A stretch of DNA of 64,000 nucleotides, taken from Meghimatium bilineatum (taxonomy: Eukaryota > Mollusca > Gastropoda > Stylommatophora > Philomycidae). Location of the stretch: contig CM067315.1 of NCBI GenBank assembly GCA_034231615.1, positions 16,347,513 through 16,411,512 of the forward strand, in the 5' to 3' direction. The position numbers and the translations under genes are program-made. Under the pieces are notes generated by a model that did no database searches, was not told where the DNA came from, and was given only the letters and a program-made list of their open reading frames with translations. Positions 1 to 11,719 of the stretch are shown here, in pieces; position 1 is the first letter of the stretch; each line of letters starts with the position of its first letter.

Positions 1-47
1 GCGATCTTAACTCCAATATCTTTTAAGTTGCCATCTACGAAATGCGT

Positions 48-112
48 GATAGGTAACCGTGTCTCCATGCGTTGATAGGTAACCGTGTCTCCATGCGTGA
101 TAGGTAAACGTG
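48..112. repeat. short tandem repeat, ~25-27 bp unit, about 3 copies
   Basis: The phrase gataggtaaccgtgtctcc recurs three times with small changes. It is a short minisatellite with no coding content that I recognise. Confidence 0.75.
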
Positions 113-489
113 TTTCTACACTTAAGTCCCATTTCTGCCCCATGCAACACATGGGCGTGAGGAGCTCAGAATCATTGTCATAGTCACCAGCATTCTCCTC
201 CACACCACCGACATTGACATCATATATGTTTTTTAAACACCTCAAATTAATAAACTGCTAACTTGTACATACTCACCACAGTTCACTTCCTCATCACCAC
301 TATCATCATCCTCACTACGCGATACAAAGTCCATTGGGTCGTCATCAATACGATCATGTATAAATCCTACAGGTTATAACCACTACCACCAAATTATATC
401 ATCCTCATTATAACCACGACCTACTCTTCTCATCACCACCCAAAACTATCTTCATCACCACCATCATCATGTGGACTCTCACCTCACCA
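113..489. other. unassigned non-coding stretch
   Basis: No recognisable gene or repeat family. The sequence becomes progressively richer in CATCATC/CACCAC towards the array that follows, so its right part may be decayed array. Confidence 0.5.
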
Positions 490-1310
490 TAATTTCCATC
501 CTCATTCCTAGCATCATCTCCGTCCACTCCTACATTCATCGTCACTCTCATCCACACAATTAACTACACGCTGATCCCCATAATCACCTCGACCGTCATC
601 ACCGCAACCATATTCGAAAGTCATCATCATCTCGACCCTTATCACTACATTCAGCATCTGGACCCTCATCACCACCATATTTATCTCGAGCCGTATCACC
701 AGCCTCATTATATCGACCCTTATCACCACTATCATCATCATCTCGACTCTCATATACAGGCTTATCATCTCGACCTTAATCACCAACCTCATCATCTTAA
801 CCCTCGTCATCATAATCTCGACCCTCATATACAGGCTTATCATCTCGACCTTAATCACCAACCTTATTATCATCTCGACCTTAATCACCAACCTCATTAT
901 CATCTCAACCATCATAATCATCTCGACCCTCATCAATACCATCATCATCTCGATCCTCATCACCGTCATCATCATCGTAACCCGTATCACTACCATCATC
1001 TCGACCATCATCATCATCATCTTAGCCCTTATTACTACCTACATCATTACGACCCTCATCACCAGCCTCATCATTACAAACGTCATCACCCTCATCATAA
1101 TCTCGACTCGCATCACTAATAGCATCATTCATTTCTACCCTCATCAACAACCTCATCACCTCCATCCTCATTACCACCATCATCATCTCGAATCTCATCA
1201 TCAGCATCATCACCTTTCTCTCATCCACGCCATCATCATCTCAACTGTCATCATCATCTCGACCCTCAACATCTTTCCTTCATCGCACCATTCATCATGT
1301 CGACCCTCAT
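490..1310. repeat. degenerate ATC-rich minisatellite
   Basis: Phrases of the type catcatcatctcgaccctc recur irregularly with insertions of ATC triplets. The minus strand stays open for long stretches only because the array is made of near-triplet units. The encoded peptide is Met/Val/Arg-rich and is not a credible protein. Confidence 0.85.
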
Positions 1311-1457
1311 CATCATCTTCCTCATCACGACCATCATCATCAGCTTCCTCATCATGACCCTCATCATCAGCTTCCTCATCATGACCCTCATCATCAGCTT
1401 CCTCATCATGACCCTCATCATCAGCTTCCTCATCATGACCCTCATCATCAGCTTCGT
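1311..1457. repeat. 27 bp tandem array (regular core of the ATC-rich block)
   Basis: About five nearly identical 27 bp units containing cagcttcctcatcatgaccc. This is the homogeneous core next to the degenerate block at 490-1310, with the same ATC/GACCCT vocabulary, so both probably belong to one array. Confidence 0.9.
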
Positions 1458-1519
1458 CATGTCAGCCCTCATTACCATATAATCGCTACAATCTTCCACC
1501 TTAACATCGTCATCCATCT

Positions 1520-2655
1520 CCTTCTAGGTACACCCAAAGTTGGTCAAATATTTACATTCTATGGGCAAATATTTTTCACTGTGGTTCATATTCATCAATC
1601 TACACATGTACCCACATCACAATCCGCATTTCCCCATTACCAAAATCACGTTTTGAAGAAAATTCCTATTTGCATGTATGTAGCATTGCTGATGTATTTA
1701 TATAAAGATAAGATAAATATTATTTATTTTATTGAGATTATTTGAGTGTATTTGGATAGTGCCAAGATTACCATGTTTGTTGAGTTAAATCTGTTACTGC
1801 GAGCAGAAGGTAATTTTTCAAATATGAAATATTTTAATAAGAGGAAAGGATTGACTTCATTTTCCATAGGTTATTCCATAAGTATTCAGCCCTTCCCTAA
1901 GAAGCAGCACGTCTGCTTTCCTGTAGCACTCATGGCACGTAGCTCCGCAGCTTCATGCGATAACACACAGTATCTATGAAACAATCACATTTATAAACAA
2001 GACTTCTACAACGGGATTTGAATTGCAATCTATTGAGCACAAAGATAATAGTTTAAACCCTGTGCCCGAGATTTTTCCCGTAGAAATCGCCTTTACAACA
2101 ATCTCGAAATGTAAGTCAACTCAAACTACTGACATGCCCTACTCATTGACAACCGAGGATTAAAATCTTACCTCGAGAGACAGAATTGACAGTGAACCTA
2201 TGGGGGCAACCGTGAGAACCTCATGCTGACCATTGTATTCATGAAGGCCATTGTACAACCATTATAGACCTCTTAGATAAGAAACTGATCACAGAAGAAG
2301 AAGAACAATTTAAATCAGTCAATTGCGATTTCAATCAATTTCATTCATGAAAATGTGTCTTCACATCTGTACATTGTACCACAACTATACCTATAACTCT
2401 GAGAAAGAAATATCTAGTGTTCCTCGTGACTGGATTACGAGAACCGCGATCTCCACTAATGTAATGCCTATCAAGACTTGGACATTGACAAACAAATTGA
2501 GAGGAAGACCAAAGTGTGCGGGATGAAAAGAAAGAAAGTAAAGCTTAGGTATAACTGACTTACGCGATTGAAGGAAACGTACCTCGAGATAAGAGCTAAA
2601 TTATATTTCACCGATTAACCAACTCTGGGAAATCTCTTTTATCCATCTGGAATAT
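1520..2655. other. unassigned non-coding stretch
   Basis: AT-rich single-copy-looking DNA. Short open frames such as 1746-1979 and 2323-2526 show no recognisable domain and no support from codon pattern or context. Confidence 0.45.
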
Positions 2656-2658
2656 ATT

Positions 2659-2768
2659 CACATGATAATAGAATGAATCATACCAGAATCATGTAACATG
2701 ATAATAGAATTAATCATACCAGAATCATGTAACATGATAATAGAATTAATCATACCAGAATCATGTAT
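2659..2768. repeat. 36 bp tandem repeat, 3 copies
   Basis: Three near-identical consecutive units containing gataatagaattaatcata. Nothing coding. Confidence 0.9.
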
Positions 2769-2827
2769 AGATAAAGGATGCTCATATTTTGCCTCATTTG
2801 CTAAGCTCTAAATATCATCAATTGTCC

Positions 2828-3008
2828 GGCTCTGTGGCGGAATGGTATAGAGTGCGTCTGTGACGACCAAGGTACCGAGTTCGATCTCCGTCACAGACAA
2901 TTGTGCATCCGCACCGTTAAGAAAGCAATGGCAAACTGCTGAACGTGGCACGTTGCTTAGAAAATCACTACAGTCCACAAAAAAAAAGATGAGTTGATAG
3001 CTACGTCC
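2828..3008 (+). mobile_element. tRNA-derived SINE candidate
   Basis: An A-box-like TGGCGGAATGG (2835-2845) and a B-box-like GAGTTCGATCTCC (2877-2889) are spaced as in a tRNA-type internal RNA polymerase III promoter. TCTGTG near the start pairs with CACAGA near 2892-2897, a degenerate acceptor-like stem. The tRNA-like head is followed by a body without tRNA structure and an A-run at 2979-2987. The T-arm has a mismatch and no clean anticodon arm can be drawn, so this is a SINE head and not a functional tRNA. Part of the body (cttagaaaatca) recurs near 59635. Confidence 0.6.
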
Positions 3009-3049
3009 AGAATTGAATACGCTGCCAATTTTATTTTTTAACATTAACT

Positions 3050-3680
3050 GACCAACTACCTTCTTTAATAATTATGATCACCATATCTGTGGTTATCCTA
3101 GAATTGATTAATAGTTAATATTTTGCTTATGTCGTGGCTCTTTTTGTGTTATTGGCGTGTGTGTGTTATGCTACATTAATAATCATGCAATATGCGACCT
3201 TTGGCACATGCGCCCCTGATGCTTTCAATCTTGACTGTTTATACAAGATTTTATAAGTTAAGCCGAAATCTGTTTTATCTTTTGAAAATACAAGATTACA
3301 TTACTTACTCATTTTAATCATGTTTAATGCTACTTAATCCTTGCTCAATTCCCTGTTGATGTGATAATTCCAGATACGCGCTAGACGCCATCAATAACAT
3401 GGGAGATAACCACAACTAAAAATAAAGATTTCAATTTATCATTATTATCTCCCATACAACGAGTTTGGCAGTTGCTTATACAATTAGAACTAGAAACGTT
3501 AACGGGTATCTTAAGTCGTAATGGCTGAATTTCTAGAATCGCGACCTCCTTTTATTGTTTCATTGATAAAGGTTCTCATTTCATAAAATAGGACTAATGT
3601 TGTATTGATATATTATTCCTTCTTTCTAACCACATAAATTGCAAGACAAGCGCATACATCTTTCGCTTTTAATTAAAGAT
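3050..3680. other. unassigned AT-rich stretch
   Basis: No gene recognised. Poly-AT simple sequence and an ATG-triplet run begin near 3679. Confidence 0.45.
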
Positions 3681-4078
3681 ATGATGATGATGATGATGTT
3701 CGTCCGTCGTGATCGACGATGACCAAAAACTCAACCATAATAATAATAACAATAAATAATAAAATAATAAAGTTAATAGAGCGTTTTTAAATGACTAGCA
3801 AGTCCAATGCGCGCACAAAATGTTATTTTACAGAATTGACAACAATAGAAGGTATCTGTGTGAGGTTGAGTGGTTTTTTTCTTTTTTACGCGTCCGCTTC
3901 TGTCTTGCAGTTTCTTGTATGAATTCTTCCGCCGTTAGTGCTCCCGTTCTAATGCTGTAACGCCATGCTGTTCTATCCTGAGCGAGGCTCTCCCAACCGC
4001 CTACGTCAATGTTAAGATGTTTCAAGGATGACTTGAGCGTGTCTTTGAAACGCTTTTTCTGTCCACCAGAAATTAAAG
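3681..4078 (-). mobile_element. non-LTR retrotransposon 3' remnant (L-A-like C-terminus)
   Basis: On the minus strand 4078-3828 reads as the C-terminal end of a LINE ORF2: a GQKKRFKD-like phrase, then LNIDVGGWESLAQDRTAWR, then a basic RQKRTRKK tail. The same layout (KKRFKD, then IDPSSWEITSLDRSGW) is seen in L-A1 near 21260, so this is probably a related lineage. The phrase at 3694-3721 next to an ATG-triplet run may be its 3' end, but about 100 bp of AT-rich DNA lies between, so that link is weaker. No RT catalytic motif is present. Confidence 0.6.
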
Positions 4079-4171
4079 ATATACATTTTTTTGGACAGCA
4101 CTTTTTGTTGTTGTTTTTAGATATATATATATATATATTTTAATGTCTTTCGAAAGAGCCTTCTATACAGA

Positions 4172-5100
4172 ATGTTTAATGAGACGAGCTGATAGTTTGC
4201 CTGGGTCACCTATTGTGTGTCTTTCCTCCGATTCGACGTTTCGCAGTCGGCGAGCTATTTCTCTTGTATAGAGATCATTCCATTATCACCTTTCGGAGGT
4301 CCCTTAGTTCCAGTTATAATTTATTCAATATGAGCCGCGTTTGACAACGGTGATTGTCGAGTTAAGCTAGATTTTCAGTATCCTCACCGACTTCTCTCCC
4401 CCCCCCCCCATTTCTTTTTCTGTGGTGCCCATAGTTTCTAGAGTCCGAGTTTCAACACTGATTCGTTCAGAAATATGAACAATGTGCTCCCCTTCCTGTG
4501 TTCAATACTTTTCTTGTGTGCAACGGGGAGCTGTATTGAAAACTGGATTCCGTTACCAGGAGTGCATGCTCAAGTTGGTGTATCCAATATCTGAGTCATG
4601 ACTCCTACTTAGAATGGGGTCAATTGTGGTCAAAACGTGGGCGTCTGCGTGTTCTCGAGCATGAACAGCACTCCCGCCAGTCGGTCTCGTGATGAACAAC
4701 TGTAACTTTGTTGCCATTATATAAGATTCACACACACACACACATACACACACACGCACGAGCACGTACACGCGCAGCACTGCCCTCTAGCGCGTGTTTC
4801 CGTTTCGAGAATCAATGTTTGCTTATAGGATCACCATAACTTGACCAGGTACTTAGCTAATGTTTTTGCATTGGCGGACCAAGGCAAAATGCACAGCTGT
4901 CTTACGGTGTCTATCGGTCTATCGGTCGACGGTGCTTCTGGGTTTGTTGGTGTAGAGGTCTCAGAGAGATTGTTTGTCTCTTTGCAGACAATTCTCATTG
5001 CACCACGTGGAGGTACTTTTCAGAACTTTATTATCTGCTAACCCTGAGTCCGCCGAGAGCAATGCTGAATCCATTGCACCCGAACGATTCACTATAATAG
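4172..5100 (+). mobile_element. interspersed repeat family R, copy 1
   Basis: Nucleotide phrases match copy 2 at 30508-32335 in order: gagctgatagtttgcctggg, gttggtgtatccaat, gaatggggtcaatt, ataggatcac, tctctttgcagaaaattctc (one mismatch here) and a terminal ccgccgagagcaatg. The 3' ~320 bp also matches copies 3 and 4. No conserved ORF or recognised TE protein. The class (non-autonomous DNA element, decayed LINE or other) cannot be decided by eye. A CA-rich microsatellite sits inside at 4732-4756. Confidence 0.7.
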
Positions 5101-5236
5101 GTATATTTTATGCGAGACCTTTTGCGGTAATAAGACCTTTTTCCATAATTAATTAGGAATTCATTCGTTACGTTTTAGATTATTGTCGTGTTTTCGTTAG
5201 TCACTATTTATAAACTTGGAGGAGCCTGCCAAAAAA

Positions 5237-5497
5237 CAGTCACGGCCGACCAGTGACATGCACTTAAGTAGCCACAGCCGACCAGTGACATGCACTTAAA
5301 TAGCCACGGCCGACCAGTGACATGCACTTAAGTAGCCACGGCCGACCAGTGACATGCACTTAAATAGCCACGGCCAACCAGTGGCATGCATTTAAATAGC
5401 CACGGCCGACCAGTGACATGCATTTAAATAGCCACGGCCGACCAGTGACATGCATTTGAATAGCCGCGGCCGACCAGTGACATGCACTTAAATAATG
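5237..5497. repeat. 32 bp tandem array, about 8 copies
   Basis: Units contain cacggccgaccagtgacatg with few substitutions. It is more GC-rich than its flanks. Non-coding. Confidence 0.95.
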
Positions 5498-5499
5498 AA

Positions 5500-6265
5500 A
5501 ATTGGTTTTTCATGTCATCTGTACACAGGTCTTTATACTGAATTAATGTCATGATTTTATTTATCCCAAGGAGTCTATGCGAGACTGGTTATTTAATGAC
5601 ATTAGAAAGATACATTCTTTATTGTTTGCAAACGTTATGAAGCTGGAAGGTCTGAGTAGTCTAATTTGGACAGGTTATGAGGCTGGACGGACTGAGTAGC
5701 CTAGTTTCAACAAGCAAGATAGAAGGCAAGAGAGATTGAGTTCGGCAGTGTGAGAAGATATCAGATATTTAACAGCGCGGCATCGCAAATTTTTGTTTAA
5801 AAAAAACATCGTCTTACTAGATACTGAAAATAGAGAGTTGTGTATAACAATAATCGCTTATGCTAATTAATATGCGTGCCATTTTATGGCGATGACTATA
5901 CAATTCATTTAATGTTGAGGTAGTGTACCCTTGTCTACTTATTGTTCATGTGACTAAATACGGTGTTTTCCCCTGTCTAACAATGAACTGGCTGTACAAG
6001 ATAGCACGCCTATTGCAAGACTTCAAAGCCAGGGTTTTATTTCTGTTTAACTTGTTGACTTATGAGAGACCTCATAGTGTTGTGGAGACGACACTTGATG
6101 ATGATGTTTTATGAGAACATCTTCACTTTAACGTTATGATCGGGAATCTTCACGGCAGTATTACTGTAGCATGACCTTGTCTATATCTGTGTGTTCATAT
6201 TATCTGAGACAAAGATAAACTTGTGTCTAGTGTTTAAAGCAGCGTGTCGCACCAGGGGAATAATG
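5500..6265. other. unassigned stretch
   Basis: No recognisable gene. Two imperfect copies of a short phrase around ggtctgagtagtctaatttg (5650) and ggactgagtagcctagtttc (5688) indicate a small local duplication. Confidence 0.45.
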
Positions 6266-6270
6266 TAGTC

Positions 6271-6300
6271 CAGTGGTTCTCAACCCCTTCAAAAGGCAGG
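6271..6300 (+). mobile_element. hAT-like terminal fragment
   Basis: The phrase cagtggttctcaacccctt resembles the well-known CAGNGGTTCTCAACCTTT terminal inverted repeat of hAT-superfamily elements. No partner end or 8 bp duplication is identifiable nearby, so it is a fragment at best. Confidence 0.4.
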
Positions 6301-6394
6301 TACCGTCAACTTATATTTATGAGTATTCAAGAATAACAACGTATAATAAGATGTGCGGGAAATAGAAAATTCAGCAGATGGAGAACTCATGTTC

Positions 6395-6595
6395 TTCTAT
6401 CATTTTCAGAAGATTGCGATGTTCATGTTGTTTCATCACTTTCAGCAGACAGCAACGGCCTTGTTGTTACACCACTTTCCGCGTATGGCAAATGACATAT
6501 CATTCCAACACTTTCAGCAGATGGCACTGTTGATGCTGTTACATCACTTTCATCAGGTTATGGTGTGCCACTACTTTCAGCAGATGCGAAGGGCA
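6395..6595. repeat. degenerate tandem repeat around a cactttcagcagatggc phrase
   Basis: The phrase cactttcagcagatg recurs about five times at irregular 40-60 bp distances with variable sequence between. It looks like an old array. The open frame across it (6353-6673) reads as repeated HHFQQ and is not credible as a gene. A phrase containing gatgcgaagggcaaccaacc is duplicated at 6583 and 6639. Confidence 0.6.
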
Positions 6596-6698
6596 ACCAA
6601 CCATCATGGATCAGCAACATGCGAAGTATGGATCATCAGATGCGAAGGGCAACCAACCATCATGGCTACTTGATCAGCAACACACCAACCATTGTGGA

Positions 6699-7216
6699 TC
6701 TCTGGCGCAGCAACCAACTAACCATAACATTCTAGGAAAGTTGTCAAATTACAACATGAATGTCTCTGGCGCAGCAACCAACTAACCATAACATTCTAGG
6801 AAAGTTGTCAAATTACAACATGAATGTCTCTGGCGCAGCAACCAACTAACCATAACATTCTAGGAAAGTTGTCAAATTACAACATGAATGTCTCTGGCGC
6901 AGCAACCAACTAACCATAACATTCTAGGAAAGTTGTCAAATTACAACATGAATGTCTCTGAAGCAGCAACCAACTAACCATAACATTCTAGGAAAGTTGT
7001 CAAATTACAACATGAATATCTCTGAAGCAGCAACCAACTAACCATAACTTTATAGGAAAGTTGTCAAATTACAACATGAATGTCTCTGGCGCAGCAACCA
7101 ACTAACCATAACATTCTAGGAAAGTTGTCAAATTACAACATGAATGTCTCTGGCGCAGCAACCAACTAACCATACCATTCTAGGAAAGTTGTCAAATTAC
7201 AACATGAATGTCTCGA
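6699..7216. repeat. 64 bp tandem array, 8 copies
   Basis: Units contain ggcgcagcaaccaactaacc and gaaagttgtcaaattacaac with very few substitutions (ggcgcag versus gaagcag variants). Eight units run directly into the LINE fragment that starts at about 7217. Confidence 0.95.
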
Positions 7217-8035
7217 ATAATGGTATCATTAAAGAAGTAATGATTACCGACGAAGTGAAAACAAGACCAGAATTAAATTGATCACATTGTTTTAGGAGAA
7301 GTGACAAATTTCGAATATCTAGGAACTAACATAAATAATTTCTAGGAACTAACATAAATAATTTTCTAAGAACTAACATAAAGAATTTTCTAGGAACTAA
7401 CATAAATAATTTTCTAGGAACTAACATAAATAATTTTCTAGGAACTAACATAAATAATTTTCTAGGAACTAACATAAATAATTTTCTAGGAACTAACATA
7501 AATAATTTTCTAGGTACTAACATAAATAATTTTCTAGGAACTAACATAAATAACACATGATACTGTACAATCGAGATCAGGAGGAGAACAGCAATAGCGA
7601 TGTCCAAATTATAGCAACTGAAAAAAATGTGGCACTGGGCAAACACGGGAACTAAGGTATCTTTGTTGTACATGTTTGTTCCCAGTGGTGACCTACGGCT
7701 GCGAAACATGGACCATAAATAAAACTACTGCTAAGAGAATAGAGGCTTTCGAAACGTAGTGCTATAGAAGAGTCCTGAGAATACCAAGGACAACAAGGAA
7801 GACCAACCAAGACGTGCTAAAAAAATCAACGTTCAAGAAGGCTGACTATTAAACACCATTTTAAGAAGGAAGTTCGGTGATTTCGGTCTTGTGTAGAGTG
7901 TGTAGAAGGCACTAGAAGCAGAGAACGACAAAGACGTCGTTGGAAAAGATACATTCAGGTATGCATGCACATGTAGCTAGCGGAAGCGGGACAACTAACC
8001 TGAGACCGCGAGGATTTCAGAAGATTCATAATGAA
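7217..8035 (+). mobile_element. non-LTR retrotransposon fragment L-D1 with internal minisatellite
   Basis: Decayed post-catalytic part of a LINE RT ORF. In order: LGEVTNFEYLGTNI (7290-7333), then a 24 bp array, then IRRRTAIAMSKL (from about 7576), TYGCETWTINKT (7689-7724), RRVLRIPRTTRKTNQDVLKK (from about 7766). YLGT and YGCE.WT are standard landmarks of this region of LINE ORF2 proteins. Several stops and frame changes make it non-functional. The catalytic FADD motif is absent. It resembles L-D2 immediately downstream (YGCESWIINK, RRMLRIPWTATKTNVEVLKE), so two members of one lineage lie head to tail. Confidence 0.8.
7318..7556. repeat. 24 bp tandem array inside a LINE RT remnant, about 10 copies
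   Basis: The unit ctaggaactaacataaataa plus tttt is the sequence encoding LGTNINN of the RT remnant. The array begins exactly at that motif and the RT homology resumes after it. Because 24 is a multiple of three, the minus strand shows a repetitive open frame that is not a gene. Confidence 0.9.
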
Positions 8036-8295
8036 GACTATGAATCTGGAAAGAATACTTCACAAGACCACACTAATGGTACCATTCAACACTAGGCTAC
8101 GGACATTAATGGCTCTAACAATGGTTTCATTTAACTATTGGCAACAGACATTTCAACAAACTGTTCATTACGACTCATTAGGCAGATATGTCTAATATCA
8201 GAAACACTGTCGAAGAAGGATATGTTGGGCCATTGGAGCAAATAAAAAGGCGACACATCGAATTTCTTTGACTATAGCCTGCTGAGATATGCAGA

Positions 8296-9085
8296 AAGGA
8301 AATAATTTGAGATATGTGGATGACATTGTTCTGATTCCAAAAGGTGAGGAAGAATTTCAATAATTAATTAATGTAGTATTCACAGAAAGTAAAAAGAAAG
8401 GCCTCTTCCTAAATATAAAGAAAACAAACATAATGGTTATTTCAAAAAAAAACAAAATACCACACCTTGCAAGATCACAGTGAATGATATAGTATTAAAA
8501 CAGGCCCACCAATTCAAATATTTAGGCACAACGATTACAGCAAATGGAAGAAGTTCAACAGAAATGATAAACAGAATAGGGCAGGCAACAACAACATTCA
8601 GAAAAGTGAAAAATATATTATGTAATATGACCTTGTCATTAGAGGTGAAAAAGAGAATTCTGCAGTGCCATATAACTCCTATACTAACATATGGATGCGA
8701 GTCTTGGATAATAAACAAACTGAAAGTGGTAAATTAGAGGTAACAGAGATGTGGTTCTACAGAAGAATGCTGAGAATACCATGGACTGCAACAAAAACTA
8801 ATGTGGAAGTGTTGAAAGAGTGAAATATGAAACGAACCTTAATGAAATATAAGAAAAAGACAATCTTCATTTTTGGCCACTTCATGAGACAGGGAGGTAT
8901 GGAGAACATAGTCACAACAGGCAAGATTGAAGGCAACAGAGACACAGAGCGACAACGTGAGAAAATATTAGACAGTTTGGCAATCTGGCACGACAGGAAA
9001 ACAACACCGATCTTGATACATAATACTGGAGACAGAAAGCTGTGAAGAACCATGATTGCCTACGCCAGTCGACATGACACCTGAT
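8296..9085 (+). mobile_element. non-LTR retrotransposon fragment L-D2 (RT palm motif C to C-terminus)
   Basis: Decayed LINE ORF2. The RT catalytic box reads YVDD (8313-8324, in the phrase LRYVDDIVLI). It is followed by a stop and a frameshift, then KQAHQFKYLGTTI (8498-8536), YGCESWIIN, FYRRMLRIPWTATKTNV, a GHFMRQGG phrase and an EGNRDTERQREKILDSLA phrase. The end matches RNMIAYP-type termini of L-D3. At least three stops and one frameshift make it inactive. 5' truncated: no endonuclease or fingers region is visible. RT would copy element RNA at the nicked target (target-primed reverse transcription). Confidence 0.85.
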
Positions 9086-10144
9086 GATGGTGATAATACC
9101 CTACTGAAAATCTAGCGCGATTATCCTGCTACAATAAAGATCCAGTGGAGTGTGAGTATGAACGGGAACAATTCACATCAGAAAATGTCGGGTGACTGTG
9201 TCGGGGGAGCTGGCATAATATGTGATCATATTTGTTGCTCCAATCTTTTATTTTTGATCTAGATGGCAACATTGTCAATTATGTACTCTAGTTTAGAAAT
9301 AATGACGTGTACCCGCATGTAGGAATGAAGATTGATATGTATCATTTTGTTCACTGTGCCTATCACGACTTTAAGCTGAGGGTCACTTTAATGTTTGTTT
9401 TGTCCATCTGGGATGTTGTTTATATATTGTTTTATTGCGATGCGAAATCCTCTTTCACAAGTTCATTTCCTGAAACGTTTCACTGCAGGGATATGTCCCC
9501 GGAGACATCTTTAATTCAGTGTTGTCAGTTCTAGTAGCTGTGAGTTAACCTGGAAATACCTTACTAACTCCCTCTTCAACCGATAAACCACCTCACCCTG
9601 CCATCTCCACTTCTGTTAATGTATCTTTGAAGGGATGTTTTTGTTCATGATACAACGATAAGCACGCGATGTCTGCCAACATTAAAGGTATACTCACTGT
9701 CACTGTTATGTTCAGTCTCTCTTTGCCTACTCCCTCTCTCCCACTTATTTATACTATTTGATTCTGTTTTATACTCTTTAACACTCTTTCTTTATGGTCG
9801 GATTCATTTTCTCCTTCAATATCTTATATTTCTGCCAAATTATATTCTACTTTCACTCGATCTATTTCCTCACACACTGCTTCCCATTGTCTCACATTCC
9901 CATAGTTTACCGTGCATTTTCGGTTATCTTGTCTCCAAGTTTCACTCTCACTCTTTAATTTCCGTGTAGTCCTCACCTACTCTATTTGTTGCACTCTTTC
10001 GTTCCCTTGTATTCTTACCCTTTCTCTCATTTTTCACTCATTTATTGCCATTTTTCTCTCTCACATTCCGTGTTGAGGGAATGTTCATAAAAGATATCCC
10101 TATTTCTGTCAAGGACCCCTCCCCTTTTCTTAATTAAGTCAAAA
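9086..10144. other. unassigned, partly pyrimidine-rich stretch
   Basis: No gene or repeat family recognised. From about 9700 to 10080 the plus strand is strongly T/C-rich (ctctctttgcctactccctc and similar). The open frame at 9307-9534 has no recognisable domain. Confidence 0.45.
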
Positions 10145-10425
10145 ATCTACATTATTGGTTTAATTCTTGAGGCTGACAGGAACTGAACTAAGTTTTTCCG
10201 TTCTTGTAGCACAGAATCGCCTTGTAACTCAAGTAAACGGGCTTGTTCGTACTTGACCGACCACATCCCCAAATCTAAAGATTTCGATTTTGTCAAGAAA
10301 TTTAAACTGTGTACTCAAGTCACTGAAAACGGACCAATTGAGACACGGACTACTACAACTACAACGAGTATTCTGGACAAGTATTGAAGCATCTTCAGCA
10401 ACACAAACATAGAACATCCGTATTC
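10145..10425 (-). mobile_element. interspersed repeat family S, copy 1
   Basis: The reverse complement matches 42090-42385 over nearly its whole length, with shared phrases attggtccgtt, gacaaaatcg, gtcaagtacg, aaggcgatt and a terminal B-box-like segment. A 62-codon open frame (10417-10229) is similar in amino-acid sequence to the matching frame of copy 4 (CSSPCLNWSV versus CNSPCLDWSV). The function and class of the family are unknown to me. Confidence 0.7.
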
Positions 10426-10554
10426 GTACTACAAGGGCCAGTAGGTCTTCTTGTAAGCATACATTACATAGGGACAGGACAATGTTGATTCACATAATGT
10501 CTTATATACTTGTGTCTTATTCAAGTAGGAAGCATGACGACAAATGAAGATTTC

Positions 10555-10606
10555 TTGAGACTGACGAGAATTGAACCAGATCCGTTCTAGCAGCACCGAA
10601 TGGCTT
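10555..10606 (-). mobile_element. interspersed repeat family S, terminal fragment (copy 2)
   Basis: The reverse complement contains ctggttcaattctcgtcagt followed by ctcaag. This matches the 3' end of the S copies at 18390-18421 and 42352-42381. Only the last ~50 bp is present. The TTCAATT core fits an RNA polymerase III B box (GGTTCRANNCC). Confidence 0.7.
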
Positions 10607-11117
10607 TTTTAAATTATTTAACATTTTTAGAAAATATAAATGCAAATAAACAATTTAGTTTGATGTATAAAAACACTAATGTTGATCTAAAATTGTGTCA
10701 AATATTCTAACAACTCTCCCCCACTTTATCAACAATAGTCAAACAATCGAAATGTATGGTCAACCACGTGTCTTTCAATCTCATAGGCGCACGAGTAAAT
10801 ATAACGTAATAATGCTGTACATATCTCTGCAAGCAGACAGAGGGGCGCACAAATAATGAAGGTTGTGACAAAAAGGCCTTTTTCAAGAATATAAAATAAC
10901 ACATCGATTAAAAACGACGCTGCATATGAACACATTGCAGCGTATTAACTAAAAGAAGAGCACTGAAAGGCAATGAACGTCAGCTGGTGTAACAAAACAA
11001 CCGAATGAAAGTAGACAAAACAAAACGAACAGATGAAAGAACGCAATTGAAAGTGCATATGAAATAATGAAGTGTGATAGAATCGAAACGCGGTAGGATG
11101 CTTAATTTACTAGTTCA
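10607..11117. other. unassigned AT-rich stretch
   Basis: No recognised gene. Overlapping minus-strand open frames at 10707-10935 carry no identifiable motif. Confidence 0.45.
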
Positions 11118-11216
11118 CATAAACATGTTACTTTCAATCGCGGACGAAAGTCCAATTTGATTATATCAGAACATTGAACCATTAAACAATAGTGGAAGGC
11201 GCTAGCCTGGTAATCT
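11118..11216 (+). repeat. interspersed repeat family E3, copy 1
   Basis: Shares an ordered pattern with 26665-26790 and 39265-39370: tcaa.cgc.gac, a g.ttatatcagaac phrase and an A/T-rich tail. About 100 bp, strongly diverged, unclassified. Confidence 0.5.
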
Positions 11217-11719
11217 AGTCACCATAACCTCCGGAGAATACGAATGTGCAGATCAAAATGTAGAAATTTACTGATTTAAAAATCCATACCAGATACGATC
11301 AGCACGAATTGATGGCAGTCACGGGGATATCCCACAACACGCAGGAAGTATGTGCTGGCTAATGTGTGTAGCAGCTAGATTTTCAGATCTTTAGTTATTA
11401 TCATGAAGATGTTGACAGAATCGGTCACCGAACCATTTCCAGTCTGACATGTGTAGGTTATGGTATAACCTGTGCAAATGATGTCATTAACGTGACTACG
11501 CAACTCATATGTAACGTATTCAGTCAAGGAAGATTTTTAAAATATTTCAGTACATGTATGTACGACGTCGTCGCATGTTTATAATTGTCGACATTTGCAG
11601 ATACCGATGTCATAATTGCCAGAAACGTTAGTCTTACGACGACTGTGGACTAATATGTCTTTACCGTTTCTTTCACGTGTCACTAATTTTAATATATCAA
11701 TGTGTTAATCTTATGATAT
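11217..11719. other. unassigned stretch
   Basis: No gene or repeat recognised. Base composition is close to that of the flanks. Confidence 0.45.

Noticed and set aside
2828-2899. functional tRNA gene
   Set aside because: A and B boxes are present, but the T-arm has a mismatch, no clean anticodon arm forms, and a SINE-like body follows.
4973-5000. splice-acceptor-like tctctttgcag shared by R copies 1 and 2 as evidence of an exon
   Set aside because: The phrase is conserved because the copies are homologous repeats, and copies 3 and 4 lack the AG. No open frame continues from it.
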